Assembly: GCA_944321825.1 (NCBI GenBank)
Contig: CALUMU010000009.1
Coordinates: forward strand, 30,489 to 94,488
Direction: 5' to 3'
Length of the DNA stretch: 64,000 bases
Source: Candidatus Amulumruptor caecigallinarius
Lineage (GTDB): Bacteria > Bacteroidota > Bacteroidia > Bacteroidales > Muribaculaceae
The notes under the pieces are model-generated. The model had not been told where the DNA came from. It searched no databases and worked only from the letters and a program-made list of their open reading frames with translations. This document shows positions 43,680 through 53,045 of the stretch, one piece after another (the stretch's first letter is position 1; every line of letters starts with the position of its first letter). Made by a program: the position numbers and the translations under genes.

Positions 43680-46031
43680 TTACTTCTTTCGGCGCACGGC
43701 TTTCTTAGCCGGCTGGTTATTGATTATCTCCATACACTCAGCCAACGTGAGAGCAGATGGGTCGGCAACGGTCTTGGGTATCTTGTAGTTGGATTTCTTG
43801 TATGAGATATAGACTCCGTAACGGCCATTGAGAATCTGCAGGTCAGGCTCATCATCAAAGACCTTGACCACCTTTTTGCTCTCGGCGTCACGTTTGGAGA
43901 CGATAAGCTCTACAGCCTCATCAAAGGTGATGGCCGCAGGCGACTGGCCGGCAGGTATGGACACGAACTTGCCTTTGTGCTTGACATACGGGCCGAAACG
44001 TCCCACAGCCACTGTGACTTCGGCATCCTCATAAGATCCGAGAGTACGCGGAAGCTCAAACAGTTTCAGAGCCTGCTCAAGCGTGATGTCGAAGATGGAC
44101 TGGTCACTCTGCAGTGAAGCAAACCGTGGCTTCTCATCGCTGTTCACGTCGCCTATCTGCACCACAGGACCGTAACGCCCCACCTTGACCGACACAGGCT
44201 TGCCCGAAACAGGGTCGGTACCGAGCAGACGCTCACCCACCTTATGCTCCGTGCGTGTCTTTTCGGCCTTTTCGACCTCCGGGTGGAATACATCGTAGAA
44301 GCGGGCTATCTCATGATGCCACTCCGTGCGACCCTCGGCTATCTGATCAAACTTCTCTTCGATATCGGCAGTGAAATTGTAATCCAAGATATTCGGGAAA
44401 TTGGATGTGAGGAAATCGTTGACCACGATGCCTATGTCGGTAGGGATCAACTTGCCCCTCTCGGCACCGAAAGTCTCATGCCGCATCGTTTCTTTAATCT
44501 TGCCACCCTTGAGTGTCATGACACGTACATCGCGTGGAGTACCCTCCTTTTCACCTTTCTCTACATACTGGCGCACCTGGATAGTGGATATAGTCGGTGC
44601 GTAAGTGGACGGACGGCCTATGCCGAGTTCTTCCATTTTCTTGACTAAAGAAGCCTCGGTGTATCGCGGCGGCTGCTGCGTGAAGCGTTCCTGAGCCACG
44701 ATTTTGTCAGCCGTAAGCACATCGCCGGTTTTCAATGGAGGCAGCAATGCGCTGTCGCCCAACGCCGGGGTACCGTCTCTGTCGTCATCGTCATGGCTTT
44801 CGATATAGACCTTCAGGAAGCCGTCAAACTTTATCACCTCGCCGTCGGTGGTAAACCGGGCATTGACATCATTCCCGCCACTTGACTGTGGTATGACATC
44901 GATCGTGGTACGTTCGAGCTCTGCATCAGCCATCTGTGATGCGATGGTGCGTTTCCATATGAGGTTGTAGAGCTTCTTTTCCTGAGCCGTACCCTCTATG
45001 GCATGTTTGTTTATATAGGTAGGGCGTATGGCCTCATGGGCCTCCTGCGCTCCCTTGCTGCGAGTATGATACTTGCGCACTTTCAGATACCGCTCGCCCA
45101 GAGTCTCGCGGATTTCACGCGAAATAGTGCTGATGGCCAGCGACGACAGGTTGAGAGAGTCAGTACGCATATATGTTATATGCCCGGCTTCATAAAGTTT
45201 CTGGGCTACAAGCATGGTCTGGCTGACCGTAAATCCCAATTTCCGCGACGCTTCCTGCTGCAATGTGGAGGTGGTGAACGGCGGAGCCGGAGATTTCTTT
45301 ACCGGCTTTACATTGATATCGGTGACGGTAAAGGTTGCATCCTTGAGTGCATCGAGCAGAGCGATCGCATCCTTGTACGACGGAATCCTGCGGGCAAGCT
45401 CAAGCTTCACCGTACTTCCGTCGGGAGCCGCCATCTCGGCAGTCACACGATAATATTCTTCGGGGACGAAAGCCTTGATCTCATTCTCCCTCTCCACTAT
45501 CAGACGCACGGCCACCGACTGCACTCGCCCTGCCGAGAGCGACGGCTTGATTTTTTTCCACAGTATCGGCGACAGCTCAAATCCGACTATGCGGTCAAGC
45601 ACACGCCGCGCCTGCTGGGCATCGACAAGGTTGATGTCGATGTCACGCGGATTCTCTATCGCGTGTACGATGGCATCTTTGGTGATCTCATGGAACACGA
45701 TACGGCGGGTATTATCAGGCTTCAGTCCGAGCACTTCATAGAGGTGCCACGAGATAGCCTCCCCTTCGCGGTCCTCATCGGATGCGAGCCACACCATCGA
45801 TGCCTGACCCGCAGCCTTCTTCAGTTCCTTGACCAATGGGAGCTTTTCATCGGGCACCTCGTATTCGGGTTCAAAACGTCCTTTGGAATCGATGGTCAAG
45901 TCTTTCTTACTGAGGTCACGGATATGTCCGCGTGACGACAGCACCTGATAGTCTTTGCCGAGAAACTTCTCGATAGTCTTGGCCTTGGCCGGAGATTCGA
46001 CTATTATAAGATTTTTCGATGTAGTGCTCAT
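43680..46031 (-). CDS. topA: DNA topoisomerase I
   Basis: Relaxes negative supercoils. 783 residues: Toprim domain (LIIVESPAKAKTIEKFLG, DEDREGEAISWHL), the active tyrosine in HITYMRTDSLNLS, and C-terminal repeats with RYGPVVQIG and RFGPYVKHKGKF in place of four-cysteine zinc fingers, as is common in Bacteroidetes. The ATG at 46031 is preferred; a start at 46064 adds 11 residues not expected in the family. The last residues are basic (KKAVRRKK). Confidence 0.96.
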   Translation of the reverse strand: MSTTSKNLIIVESPAKAKTIEKFLGKDYQVLSSRGHIRDLSKKDLTIDSKGRFEPEYEVPDEKLPLVKELKKAAGQASMVWLASDEDREGEAISWHLYEVLGLKPDNTRRIVFHEITKDAIVHAIENPRDIDINLVDAQQARRVLDRIVGFELSPILWKKIKPSLSAGRVQSVAVRLIVERENEIKAFVPEEYYRVTAEMAAPDGSTVKLELARRIPSYKDAIALLDALKDATFTVTDINVKPVKKSPAPPFTTSTLQQEASRKLGFTVSQTMLVAQKLYEAGHITYMRTDSLNLSSLAISTISREIRETLGERYLKVRKYHTRSKGAQEAHEAIRPTYINKHAIEGTAQEKKLYNLIWKRTIASQMADAELERTTIDVIPQSSGGNDVNARFTTDGEVIKFDGFLKVYIESHDDDDRDGTPALGDSALLPPLKTGDVLTADKIVAQERFTQQPPRYTEASLVKKMEELGIGRPSTYAPTISTIQVRQYVEKGEKEGTPRDVRVMTLKGGKIKETMRHETFGAERGKLIPTDIGIVVNDFLTSNFPNILDYNFTADIEEKFDQIAEGRTEWHHEIARFYDVFHPEVEKAEKTRTEHKVGERLLGTDPVSGKPVSVKVGRYGPVVQIGDVNSDEKPRFASLQSDQSIFDITLEQALKLFELPRTLGSYEDAEVTVAVGRFGPYVKHKGKFVSIPAGQSPAAITFDEAVELIVSKRDAESKKVVKVFDDEPDLQILNGRYGVYISYKKSNYKIPKTVADPSALTLAECMEIINNQPAKKAVRRKK

Positions 46032-46126
46032 GCTTACTTTATGCTCAACGCAGTGCCATGCCAATGGGGATGCAATCAGGCCGCACAGATAGCGTCAGAG
46101 ATAGTGTTCGTTAATAAAATCGGGTG

Positions 46127-46134
46127 CAAAATTA
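46127..46134 (-). promoter_or_regulatory. Promoter -7 element for topA
   Basis: Minus-strand TAATTTTG fits TAnnTTTG, 96 bases before the topA ATG. Confidence 0.4.
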
Positions 46135-46178
46135 GTAAAAAAATCCCCACCCTCCCAAATTTTTCGGGAATACACATT

Positions 46179-46230
46179 ATAATATAATGCCTGCCATAAT
46201 ATAATGCCTGCCATGCTATCACATGGCAGG
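46179..46230 (-). terminator. Tandem 17-mer and terminator hairpin after cdsA
   Basis: CCTGCCATG (46207-46215) and CATGGCAGG (46222-46230) form a 9-bp stem downstream of cdsA. Overlapping it is a perfect tandem duplication of a 17-base unit (46179-46195 and 46196-46212, ATAATATAATGCCTGCC). The second copy of the duplication gives half of the stem. Confidence 0.6.
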
Positions 46231-46271
46231 TGTAACAGTCAACGCATCAAAAGCTTGCCGACGATTTCCAA

Positions 46272-47114
46272 TCAGACTATCACCGCGAGGTAACAAAGCA
46301 ATGCCGGGACTACCAACAGAAGCGAGTCTATGCGGTCAAGCATACCCCCATGTCCGGGGATAAGATGACCTGAGTCCTTAACACCGGCGGCACGTTTCAA
46401 CATGGACTCTACGAGGTCGCCCCAGGTGCTGAACGCCGTCACCACAAGGCCCATCCCTATAGCCCCAGCCAATGAAAGCCCACACAACCAGTCATTGAGC
46501 AGAAAGTATATAACCAAAGCCCCTCCGACGGTGAAAACAAGCCCTCCGAAAAAGCCTTCCCACGACTTTTTGGGCGACAGGCGTTCGAAAAGCTTATGTC
46601 GTCCGAACATCGACCCTGCCACATATGCACCGGTATCGTTGAGCCATATCATGATAAACATCGCGAGAATCAGCTGCGGACTATAGATATAATACATATA
46701 TGTCATCAGAGCCAAAGGCAGCGACACGTACACCTGTGCTGCCAAAGGTATGGCCAGCGCATGAATCGAATCAGCCTGCTTGACATAGAGCTGCGCCACC
46801 ATCCTCACCACGAGATAGAGCAGTACCGGCGCAAAAATCGCAGTCACAGGTATCGGAGAGAACGAGACAAGCGACGAAACTGCTAAGGCGTTGAAAACGA
46901 CAACGGCAGCGGCCCCTACCATATCCAACACGCGGAGTATACGGCTGTCAGCATCGGCAGCATCGCCCGTGGTCATTTTGCTAAATTCATACACACCGGC
47001 TATGGCAAACAGAGCCATAAGGGACAAAAAATATATGTCGCCGAAAACCAGCGACGCTACTATTGCAGCTATATAGACGATACCGGCGAGTGTGCGTGTC
47101 AACAGGTTTTTCAT
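46272..47114 (-). CDS. cdsA: Phosphatidate cytidylyltransferase
   Basis: Makes CDP-diacylglycerol for phospholipid synthesis in the inner membrane. 280 residues with about eight membrane helices. The family signature is seen near the C-terminus: SMLKRAAGVKDSGHLIPGHG followed by GMLDRIDS. Length normal. It is divergent from the small histone-like gene. Confidence 0.95.
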   Translation of the reverse strand: MKNLLTRTLAGIVYIAAIVASLVFGDIYFLSLMALFAIAGVYEFSKMTTGDAADADSRILRVLDMVGAAAVVVFNALAVSSLVSFSPIPVTAIFAPVLLYLVVRMVAQLYVKQADSIHALAIPLAAQVYVSLPLALMTYMYYIYSPQLILAMFIMIWLNDTGAYVAGSMFGRHKLFERLSPKKSWEGFFGGLVFTVGGALVIYFLLNDWLCGLSLAGAIGMGLVVTAFSTWGDLVESMLKRAAGVKDSGHLIPGHGGMLDRIDSLLLVVPALLCYLAVIV

Positions 47115-47295
47115 AGCAATCTCGTAACACTATGGTTTATATTATGCATATTCATATTATGGATAGACCACAAAATTATATTTTTTTAATGATTCCACCA
47201 AGGCCAAATGCCCATACTTGCCTTATTAAGGTCTCAGAATATGCAAAAACACGCACTGCTGTATAAAAATTGCGAAATAATTCAAAAAATATACT

Positions 47296-47303
47296 TATAT
47301 TTG
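47296..47303 (+). promoter_or_regulatory. Promoter -7 element for the histone-like gene
   Basis: TATATTTG fits TAnnTTTG, 54 bases before the ATG. The 242-base region upstream is AT-rich and also serves cdsA. Confidence 0.5.
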
Positions 47304-47356
47304 CACATAGTGTACATTATCTTTTTACCATTCAACCATTTAACAACTTAAATCCG

Positions 47357-47533
47357 ATGAAAAATCTTGTAGAAAAGGCTGCATCGCTCTACGATGCATT
47401 CAAGAAAGACGCTGAAGCACAGCTCGTTAACGGCAACAAAGCAGCAGGAGCTCGTGCTCGCAAAGCATCTCTCGAACTTGAAAAAGTAATGAAAGAATTC
47501 CGTAAGGCTTCTCTCGAAGCAGCCAAGAAATAA
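47357..47533 (+). CDS. Histone H1-like protein (Hc1 family)
   Basis: A 58-residue lysine- and alanine-rich basic protein beginning MKNLVEKAASLYDAFKKDAE, with AARARKASLELEKVMKEF further on, typical of Bacteroidales Hc1-like proteins that bind DNA. It has its own promoter and a strong terminator, so it is a single-gene unit, probably highly expressed. Longer in-frame starts upstream precede the promoter and were dropped. Confidence 0.88.
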   Translation: MKNLVEKAASLYDAFKKDAEAQLVNGNKAAGARARKASLELEKVMKEFRKASLEAAKK

Positions 47534-47580
47534 TCCATTACATCCATCGTATACGCATAGAACTACGGATTAACCCATCA

Positions 47581-47622
47581 AAGCGTGCTTCGCCGTAACA
47601 TGTCATACGGCGGAGCGCGCTT
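47581..47622 (+). terminator. Terminator of the histone-like gene
   Basis: Arms 47581-47597 and 47606-47622 pair over 17 bp, including two G-U pairs, with an eight-base loop, followed by TAGTTTTTTA. Confidence 0.88.
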
Positions 47623-47639
47623 TAGTTTTTTATAGAGAT

Positions 47640-48296
47640 ATGTTAGTAAAGACGTTAAAGACACTTTTAGCCGCATCCTTAATCATGTCAGCCAACAGCA
47701 TCTCGGCACAGGACAATATCCAACTACCCTCTCCGATACGAGAAGGCGGAATGCCGCTCAGCGAAGCACTAAGCTCTCGCCATAGCACACGTGAATTCGA
47801 CCCGTCGAAACCCGTCGACAAGCAGCTGCTGTCTAATCTCTTATGGTCGGCTAACGGCATCAACCGTCCGTCGTCAGGACACCGTACCAACCCGACAGCC
47901 CTCAACTCCCAAGAGATAGACGTGTATCTGATTGACAAGAGCGGAGCCTACCTCTACGATGCCACCAGCAACTCTCTGCTGCTCATAGCCGAAGGAGACC
48001 ACAGAGGACTCGTAGCCGGCACCGCAGATTTCAGCCAGGATTTCGTAAACGACGCTCCCATATCGCTCGTCATCGTCGGCGACTATAGCAAATTTGACCG
48101 CGACCCCGATCAGGCTATGCTCACCACCATGTGCGATGCCGGGATAGTATGCCAGAATATCAATCTGTTTTGCTCGGCCAACGGCCTTGCCACTGTCCCC
48201 CGCATGACCATGGACACAGCCGGTCTGGCAAAGGTACTCAAGCTGAAGCCGACCCAGCGTGCCATCCTCAACAACCCTGTGGGCTACGCCCGTTAA
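47640..48296 (+). CDS. SagB/ThcOx-type nitroreductase-family protein, exported
   Basis: The 218-residue FMN-dependent nitroreductase-fold protein has an N-terminal signal peptide (LLAASLIMSANSISAQ). The family's SRHSTREFDPSKPVDKQLLS, LLWSANGINRP and the C-terminal LKPTQRAILNNPVGYAR are clear. Such periplasmic members are common in Bacteroidales, but the substrate is unknown. Starts 18 bases after the histone-gene terminator. Confidence 0.85.
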   Translation: MLVKTLKTLLAASLIMSANSISAQDNIQLPSPIREGGMPLSEALSSRHSTREFDPSKPVDKQLLSNLLWSANGINRPSSGHRTNPTALNSQEIDVYLIDKSGAYLYDATSNSLLLIAEGDHRGLVAGTADFSQDFVNDAPISLVIVGDYSKFDRDPDQAMLTTMCDAGIVCQNINLFCSANGLATVPRMTMDTAGLAKVLKLKPTQRAILNNPVGYAR

Positions 48297-48366
48297 TACC
48301 GCCGTAAATAGAGACCGAGCATAACGGCCAAGCGCATCGGCTCAAACAATTTCATAGGCTTAATTT

Positions 48367-48377
48367 AGAAGCTGTTT
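48367..48377 (+). repeat. Recurring intergenic 11-mer, copy 2
   Basis: AGAAGCTGTTT, 13 bases before the fba -7 element. See copies at 23132-23142 and 52218-52228. Confidence 0.4.
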
Positions 48378-48389
48378 GAAAATTTTCAT

Positions 48390-48397
48390 TAACTTTG
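48390..48397 (+). promoter_or_regulatory. Promoter -7 element for fba
   Basis: TAACTTTG fits TAnnTTTG, 60 bases before the fba ATG. Confidence 0.5.
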
Positions 48398-48457
48398 CAT
48401 CAGGTTTAACCGACTCAGAAACCTAATATATTCATAACTATAATCCAACAAGCCATT

Positions 48458-49453
48458 ATGGTAAGCTACAAAGACTTAGGTTTGGTCAACACCCGTGAGA
48501 TGTTTGCCAAAGCCATCAAGGGCGGATATGCAATCCCCGCGTTCAACTTCAATAACATGGAGCAGCTCCAGGCCATCATCAAGGCTGCGTCAGAGGAGAA
48601 ATCACCCGTAATCCTCCAGGTATCAAAAGGCGCACGTAACTATGCAAACGCTACTCTGCTGCGCTACATGGCTCAGGGAGCTGTGGCTTATGCCAAAGAA
48701 CTCGGCTGGGAAAATCCCCAGATTGTGCTCCACCTCGACCATGGCGACAGCTTCGAGCTGTGCAAATCATGTATCGACAGCGGCTTCTCGTCAGTGATGA
48801 TCGACGGCAGCCACCTGCCCTACGAGGAGAATGTAGCCCTCACAAAGCAAGTCGTTGATTACGCACACCAGTTTGACGTAACAGTCGAAGGAGAGCTCGG
48901 CGTGCTTGCAGGTGTCGAGGACGAAGTTTCTTCCGACCACCACACCTACACCGACCCCGAGGAGGTTATCGACTTCGCTACACGTACAGGCTGCGACAGC
49001 CTCGCCATCTCAATCGGCACAAGTCACGGTGCATACAAGTTCACCCCCGAGCAGTGCACACGCAACGCCGAAGGCCGTCTCGTTCCGCCGCCTCTGGCAT
49101 TTGAGGTGCTTGACGCTGTGATGGAGAAACTCCCCGGCTTCCCTATCGTGCTCCACGGCTCATCGTCTGTTCCCCAGGAGTACGTCGACATCATCAACAC
49201 CCATGGCGGCAAGCTCCCCGACGCTATCGGCATCCCCGAAGAAGAGCTCCGCAAGGCTGCAAAGAGCGCAGTATGCAAAATCAACATCGACTCTGACAGC
49301 CGTCTGGCCATGACAGCTGCTGTGCGCAAGGTATTCACCGACAAGCCCGGCGAATTCGACCCCCGCAAGTATCTCGGTCCGGCTCGTGACGAGATGGAAA
49401 AACTCTACAAGCACAAGATTGTAAACGTGCTCGGTTCGGCCGGCAAGGCTTAA
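48458..49453 (+). CDS. fba: Class II fructose-bisphosphate aldolase
   Basis: Glycolytic zinc enzyme splitting fructose 1,6-bisphosphate. 331 residues. The zinc and active-site motifs include VLHLDHGDSFELCKSCIDSG, VEGELGVLAGVEDEV, and LHGSSSVPQEYVDIIN. Its codon use is dominated by favoured codons, fitting high expression. Single-gene unit with its own promoter and terminator. Confidence 0.96.
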   Translation: MVSYKDLGLVNTREMFAKAIKGGYAIPAFNFNNMEQLQAIIKAASEEKSPVILQVSKGARNYANATLLRYMAQGAVAYAKELGWENPQIVLHLDHGDSFELCKSCIDSGFSSVMIDGSHLPYEENVALTKQVVDYAHQFDVTVEGELGVLAGVEDEVSSDHHTYTDPEEVIDFATRTGCDSLAISIGTSHGAYKFTPEQCTRNAEGRLVPPPLAFEVLDAVMEKLPGFPIVLHGSSSVPQEYVDIINTHGGKLPDAIGIPEEELRKAAKSAVCKINIDSDSRLAMTAAVRKVFTDKPGEFDPRKYLGPARDEMEKLYKHKIVNVLGSAGKA

Positions 49454-49488
49454 TCGCAGACACAGTCCAATACGGAACACTTATATTC

Positions 49489-49525
49489 AGCTACCCCTGC
49501 CGGAATCAGACCGGCAGGGGTAGCT
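49489..49525 (+). terminator. Terminator of fba
   Basis: AGCTACCCCTGCCGG and its exact inverted copy form a 15-bp stem with a seven-base loop, followed by a loosely T-rich stretch. Confidence 0.88.
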
Positions 49526-49597
49526 TGTCATTCGTTATTTGTCATTCGATTTTAAACCCTATTGCGATCATTAATTGCGCCCGAACCGAATTATTGC

Positions 49598-49605
49598 TAT
49601 TTTTG
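49598..49605 (+). promoter_or_regulatory. Promoter -7 element for the phosphatase gene
   Basis: TATTTTTG fits TAnnTTTG with TTG 20 bases upstream (49575-49577), 24 bases before the ATG. Confidence 0.55.
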
Positions 49606-49628
49606 CATAAAATACACATCTGACTGTC

Positions 49629-50963
49629 ATGACTATCGCAATACATACTCTGCGGCGGCTCATGCGCACAACCGTCTGCGCAATAGGTGTATTTACACTC
49701 ACCCACACCGGCACCGTCTCAGCCGCGCAAGATCCTACCGCCACCAACTTCGACTACACGCAGTGCCAGGGGAGCTACATGCCATATCCACAGCCGTCAG
49801 CGACAATAGCCACCCCCGACTCGCTCACGCCGGTGCTTATCAACCATGTAGGCCGTCACGGTGCCCGCTACTATTCATCGCCCCGCGATGTTGAAGCACT
49901 GCGCGAAGCTCTCAGCCATGCGCAATCCATAGGGACCATCACCCCTTTAGGCAAGAAGCTGATGTCACTTACCGACATCATCATGTCCAAAAGCAAAGGA
50001 CGCTGGGGCGCTCTTGACAGCCTCGGCATGGCCGAACAACGCGGCATAGCGGCACGGATGGTACGAACATACCCCGCCCTGTTCAAGGACGGACAAATAA
50101 AAGCCATATCCAGCCGTATCCCCCGCTGTGTCAACAGCATGTATAGCTTCCTCTATCAGGTGACACGCCTCAACAACAGCGTGAACATAACCGCATCCTC
50201 CGGGCCGCAGGAATCGTGGCTCATGCGTCCGTTCGAGACCGACGAGGCATATGTATCGTGGACCGACGAGAAGCCATGGGTCCAGACAGTCACGGACTTC
50301 ACCAATGTTACGGCGCCGCTGACCCCGCTTATTAAAGTATTGGGCAAAAGCTATCCGATGAATCCGTCAGAAGCACGGAAACTCGTCATGTCGATGTACA
50401 AAGTGCTGGCCGGATTAGAGTCCATGATGCTTCCGACCGATGTCAGCGAATATCTCACACGCGACGAGTATAACCGGCTGTGGGCCTGCAACAACCTGCG
50501 GCAATACCTCATCCGCACCACCTCTACCCTCTCAACCCTCCCGTCGGAAATATCAATTCCTCTCATAAAGGACATCATCGAGACCACCGACCACGCCATA
50601 GAAGCAGACAAATCGGCAGGTAAAAACCCGCAGGCATCAGCCGACAATCCGACCGTGATATTGCGGTTCGGCCATGCAGAAACGCTCATGCCGCTGCTGT
50701 CACAGATGCGCATCCCCGGATGCTACTACATGACCAACTACTTCGACACCGTGGGCAAGCACTGGCAGAATTTCCATGTGGTGCCGATGGCATCCAACCT
50801 GCAGATTATCCTCTTCAAACACAAACGCGGCACATACTACGTGCGATTCCAGCTCAACGAAGTGCCTCTGTCGCTCAACCCGGATGATTCCGACGAGATT
50901 TACATGCCGTGGGATGCCGCCCGCGAAAGGCTGCAACGCTGCATCCCGTTCTACGAACTTTAA
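49629..50963 (+). CDS. MINPP-type histidine phosphatase (phytase-like)
   Basis: The 444-residue exported enzyme of histidine phosphatase clade 2 has a signal peptide ending near VSAAQ. The nucleophile histidine is in NHVGRHGARYYSS and the proton-donor motif is FGHAETLMPL. HAE instead of HD is the mark of multiple inositol polyphosphate phosphatases, which remove phosphates from phytate. Gut Bacteroides have such enzymes. Periplasmic or surface location is likely. Confidence 0.88.
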   Translation: MTIAIHTLRRLMRTTVCAIGVFTLTHTGTVSAAQDPTATNFDYTQCQGSYMPYPQPSATIATPDSLTPVLINHVGRHGARYYSSPRDVEALREALSHAQSIGTITPLGKKLMSLTDIIMSKSKGRWGALDSLGMAEQRGIAARMVRTYPALFKDGQIKAISSRIPRCVNSMYSFLYQVTRLNNSVNITASSGPQESWLMRPFETDEAYVSWTDEKPWVQTVTDFTNVTAPLTPLIKVLGKSYPMNPSEARKLVMSMYKVLAGLESMMLPTDVSEYLTRDEYNRLWACNNLRQYLIRTTSTLSTLPSEISIPLIKDIIETTDHAIEADKSAGKNPQASADNPTVILRFGHAETLMPLLSQMRIPGCYYMTNYFDTVGKHWQNFHVVPMASNLQIILFKHKRGTYYVRFQLNEVPLSLNPDDSDEIYMPWDAARERLQRCIPFYEL

Positions 50964-51029
50964 GAAACTGCCTCCAATCAACAACTGTCTACCCGACCGC
51001 ATTGCCTTGCAGATTGGAGGGAATTTCGC

Positions 51030-51037
51030 TAATTTTG
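51030..51037 (+). promoter_or_regulatory. Promoter -7 element for the thioredoxin-like lipoprotein
   Basis: TAATTTTG fits TAnnTTTG with TTG 20 bases upstream, 78 bases before the ATG. Confidence 0.5.
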
Positions 51038-51114
51038 CCAAGCTGTTTGCAAGCAGCAGCTTAAACTTCAAACTGCTCTTATAAGTACGGCCATAATCCC
51101 ACTTGGAAAACGAC

Positions 51115-52206
51115 ATGAAAATACCTCATTTGATTACATGCGGCATATCTGCCGCTATACTGCTCCTGTCGGCAGCAGGTTGCTCCGACTCTAACCGGTG
51201 GAACCTTACAGGCAACGTCAAGGATGCCCCCGAAAACACAGCTTTGATAGTGGAAGCGAGCCAAAACGGCCGCTGGTATCCGCTCGACACGGTCAAGACC
51301 GATGCCAAGGGCGATTTCAAACTCAGCCATGAGGCTGCCGCACACCCAGGCATCTACCGTCTGCGCATGGATGACAAAATCATCTATTTCCCCATCGACA
51401 GCATCGATGCCGTATCAATCAACACTACAATGACAGGCTTCGACACCGATTTCCACCTGAGCGGGACTGCCGACGCAGAAATGATGGCGGCAGTCGACAA
51501 ACGCCTGATGGAGGCCGCATCCAAGCGTCCATCCTCGGAAGTGGTCCGCGACAGCCTGCTTAAGCGCGAGCTCGGCCGCAAGCTCCTCGCCAATCCTTCT
51601 GGCATAGTGGCATATTATATAGTCAACAAGCAAATCGACGGGCACAAGCTATTTGACCCTGCCGACAAATTCGACAACCGCATCATCGGTGCCGTAGCCA
51701 ACGCTTATGCCAATTCCAGGCCTAACGACCCGCGTACCGACTATCTGCGCAAACTTTTCATAAGCGGTCGTCCGGCCGCAGTACGCAGCGTGGAAGCACA
51801 GGAAATACAGATGTTCGACATACGCCTTTTTGACCGCAAAGGCAAAGAGCATAGCCTCATCGAAGTAGCTAAAAACCACAAAACGGTCATATTGAACTTC
51901 ACCACCTACAGCGCACCCGAATCCACTCCGTTCAACAACGAACTGCACAAGATATGGAAGCAATACGGAAGCTCCGGCCTGACAATCTATCAGGTGTCTG
52001 TCAGCGACGAGGAACCATTCTGGCGGAGTGCAGCAGCCAATCTTCCATGGATTTCGGTGTACCAGAGCACAGCATCAGACGCTACGCCGCTGCTCAACTA
52101 CAATGTCGCCGTGCTCCCGACTACGTACATAATATCCGACGGTGAAATCAAAGAGCGCATCGACGACATCACCCGCCTGAATACAGCCGTAAGCAAATAT
52201 CTCTGA
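51115..52206 (+). CDS. Thioredoxin-fold lipoprotein lacking CxxC
   Basis: The 363-residue lipoprotein has lipobox LSAAGC, an N-terminal DUF4369-like beta domain (residues 25-125) and a C-terminal thioredoxin-like domain (about 230-363). Where TlpA/ResA relatives have WCxxC, this one reads NFTTYSAPESTPFNNEL, so both redox cysteines are missing. The cis-proline region (AVLPTTYIIS) remains. A redox reaction is therefore unlikely; binding or scaffolding is possible. The ATG at 51115 gives the lipoprotein signal, so the TTG at 51103 was not used. Confidence 0.82.
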   Translation: MKIPHLITCGISAAILLLSAAGCSDSNRWNLTGNVKDAPENTALIVEASQNGRWYPLDTVKTDAKGDFKLSHEAAAHPGIYRLRMDDKIIYFPIDSIDAVSINTTMTGFDTDFHLSGTADAEMMAAVDKRLMEAASKRPSSEVVRDSLLKRELGRKLLANPSGIVAYYIVNKQIDGHKLFDPADKFDNRIIGAVANAYANSRPNDPRTDYLRKLFISGRPAAVRSVEAQEIQMFDIRLFDRKGKEHSLIEVAKNHKTVILNFTTYSAPESTPFNNELHKIWKQYGSSGLTIYQVSVSDEEPFWRSAAANLPWISVYQSTASDATPLLNYNVAVLPTTYIISDGEIKERIDDITRLNTAVSKYL

Positions 52207-52217
52207 GCGGAATCCTG

Positions 52218-52228
52218 AGAAGCTGTTT
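52218..52228 (+). repeat. Recurring intergenic 11-mer, copy 3
   Basis: AGAAGCTGTTT, 12 bases after the stop of the thioredoxin-fold gene. Same sequence as at 23132-23142 and 48367-48377. Confidence 0.4.
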
Positions 52229-52262
52229 TAGCTGTATATGCAGGACTATAGATAAATTACCA

Positions 52263-52299
52263 CAAGAGCCGCCAATGCTTCAGCAAATGGCGGCTCTTG
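52263..52299. terminator. Bidirectional terminator
   Basis: CAAGAGCCGCCA pairs with TGGCGGCTCTTG over 12 bp around a 13-base loop, between convergent genes. Confidence 0.7.
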
Positions 52300-52328
52300 C
52301 CGTATATCAGATTTTCAAAATCACGTCG

Positions 52329-52892
52329 TCAGAGGTACTTTTCATAGAAGAGCATCCCTTCGCCTACCTGCTTGGCTACACTGTCGCCCATAGCCTCCGC
52401 CACTATCGCCAATGCAAATACAAGGGCTGACGACGGGCCGTTGGCTGTAACGATATTACCCGACACCACTACCTTGCGGTCTGGAAATATCGACTTCGGA
52501 GCGACCGACTCAAATCCGGGATAACAGGTGGCTTCCTTGCCGTCAAGCAGTCCGAGTCCGCCAAGCACCACAGCCGGAGAAGCGCATATGGCTGCAATGT
52601 GGCCGCCTTCGGCATTATGTTTCAGCAACAGACTGCACAGAGGTTTGCACTCATATAGATTGGTGGCTCCGGGCATACCTCCGGGCAGCACCAACCAGTC
52701 ACAGTCGCTGAAATCGGCCTCGTCAAATGTCATATCCGCCTTGACGGTCACACCGTGCGCACCCTCAACATCGCGAGATGCCGTCACCGACACCGTTTTC
52801 ACGTCGATACCTGCACGACGCATGACATCAACAGGAGTCAACGCTTCCACTTCTTCAAATCCAGGGGCGAGAAACAAGTATGAACTTTTCAT
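52329..52892 (-). CDS. DJ-1/PfpI family protein
   Basis: The 187-residue cytoplasmic protein of the DJ-1 subgroup begins MKSSYLFLAPGFEEVEALTP with the conserved glutamate. VLPGGMPGATNLYECKPL is also conserved, and the reactive cysteine sits at the nucleophile elbow (AAICASPAVVLGGLG). Members act in glyoxal or protein-damage defence; the precise reaction is not settled by sequence. Confidence 0.92.
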   Translation of the reverse strand: MKSSYLFLAPGFEEVEALTPVDVMRRAGIDVKTVSVTASRDVEGAHGVTVKADMTFDEADFSDCDWLVLPGGMPGATNLYECKPLCSLLLKHNAEGGHIAAICASPAVVLGGLGLLDGKEATCYPGFESVAPKSIFPDRKVVVSGNIVTANGPSSALVFALAIVAEAMGDSVAKQVGEGMLFYEKYL

Positions 52893-52924
52893 AGTAATTG
52901 GGGAATTTAGGTATGCCTCGAAGT

Positions 52925-52943
52925 AAAATGGACACCCACTTAA
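52925..52943. repeat. Single diverged arm of the foldback repeat family
   Basis: AAAATGGACACCCACTTAA matches the right arm of the element before recG at 17 of 19 positions. No opposite arm is seen. The short pair TATGCCT/AGGCATA flanks it. Confidence 0.35.
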
Positions 52944-53045
52944 AAGGCATAAATGAAAAAATATTGGTAAATTGCAACACTAAAGCAAAGTAACCAAATT
53001 TTGCCCTAACAACCCTCTCATTTTTATTAAATTTTGAAGGCAATA

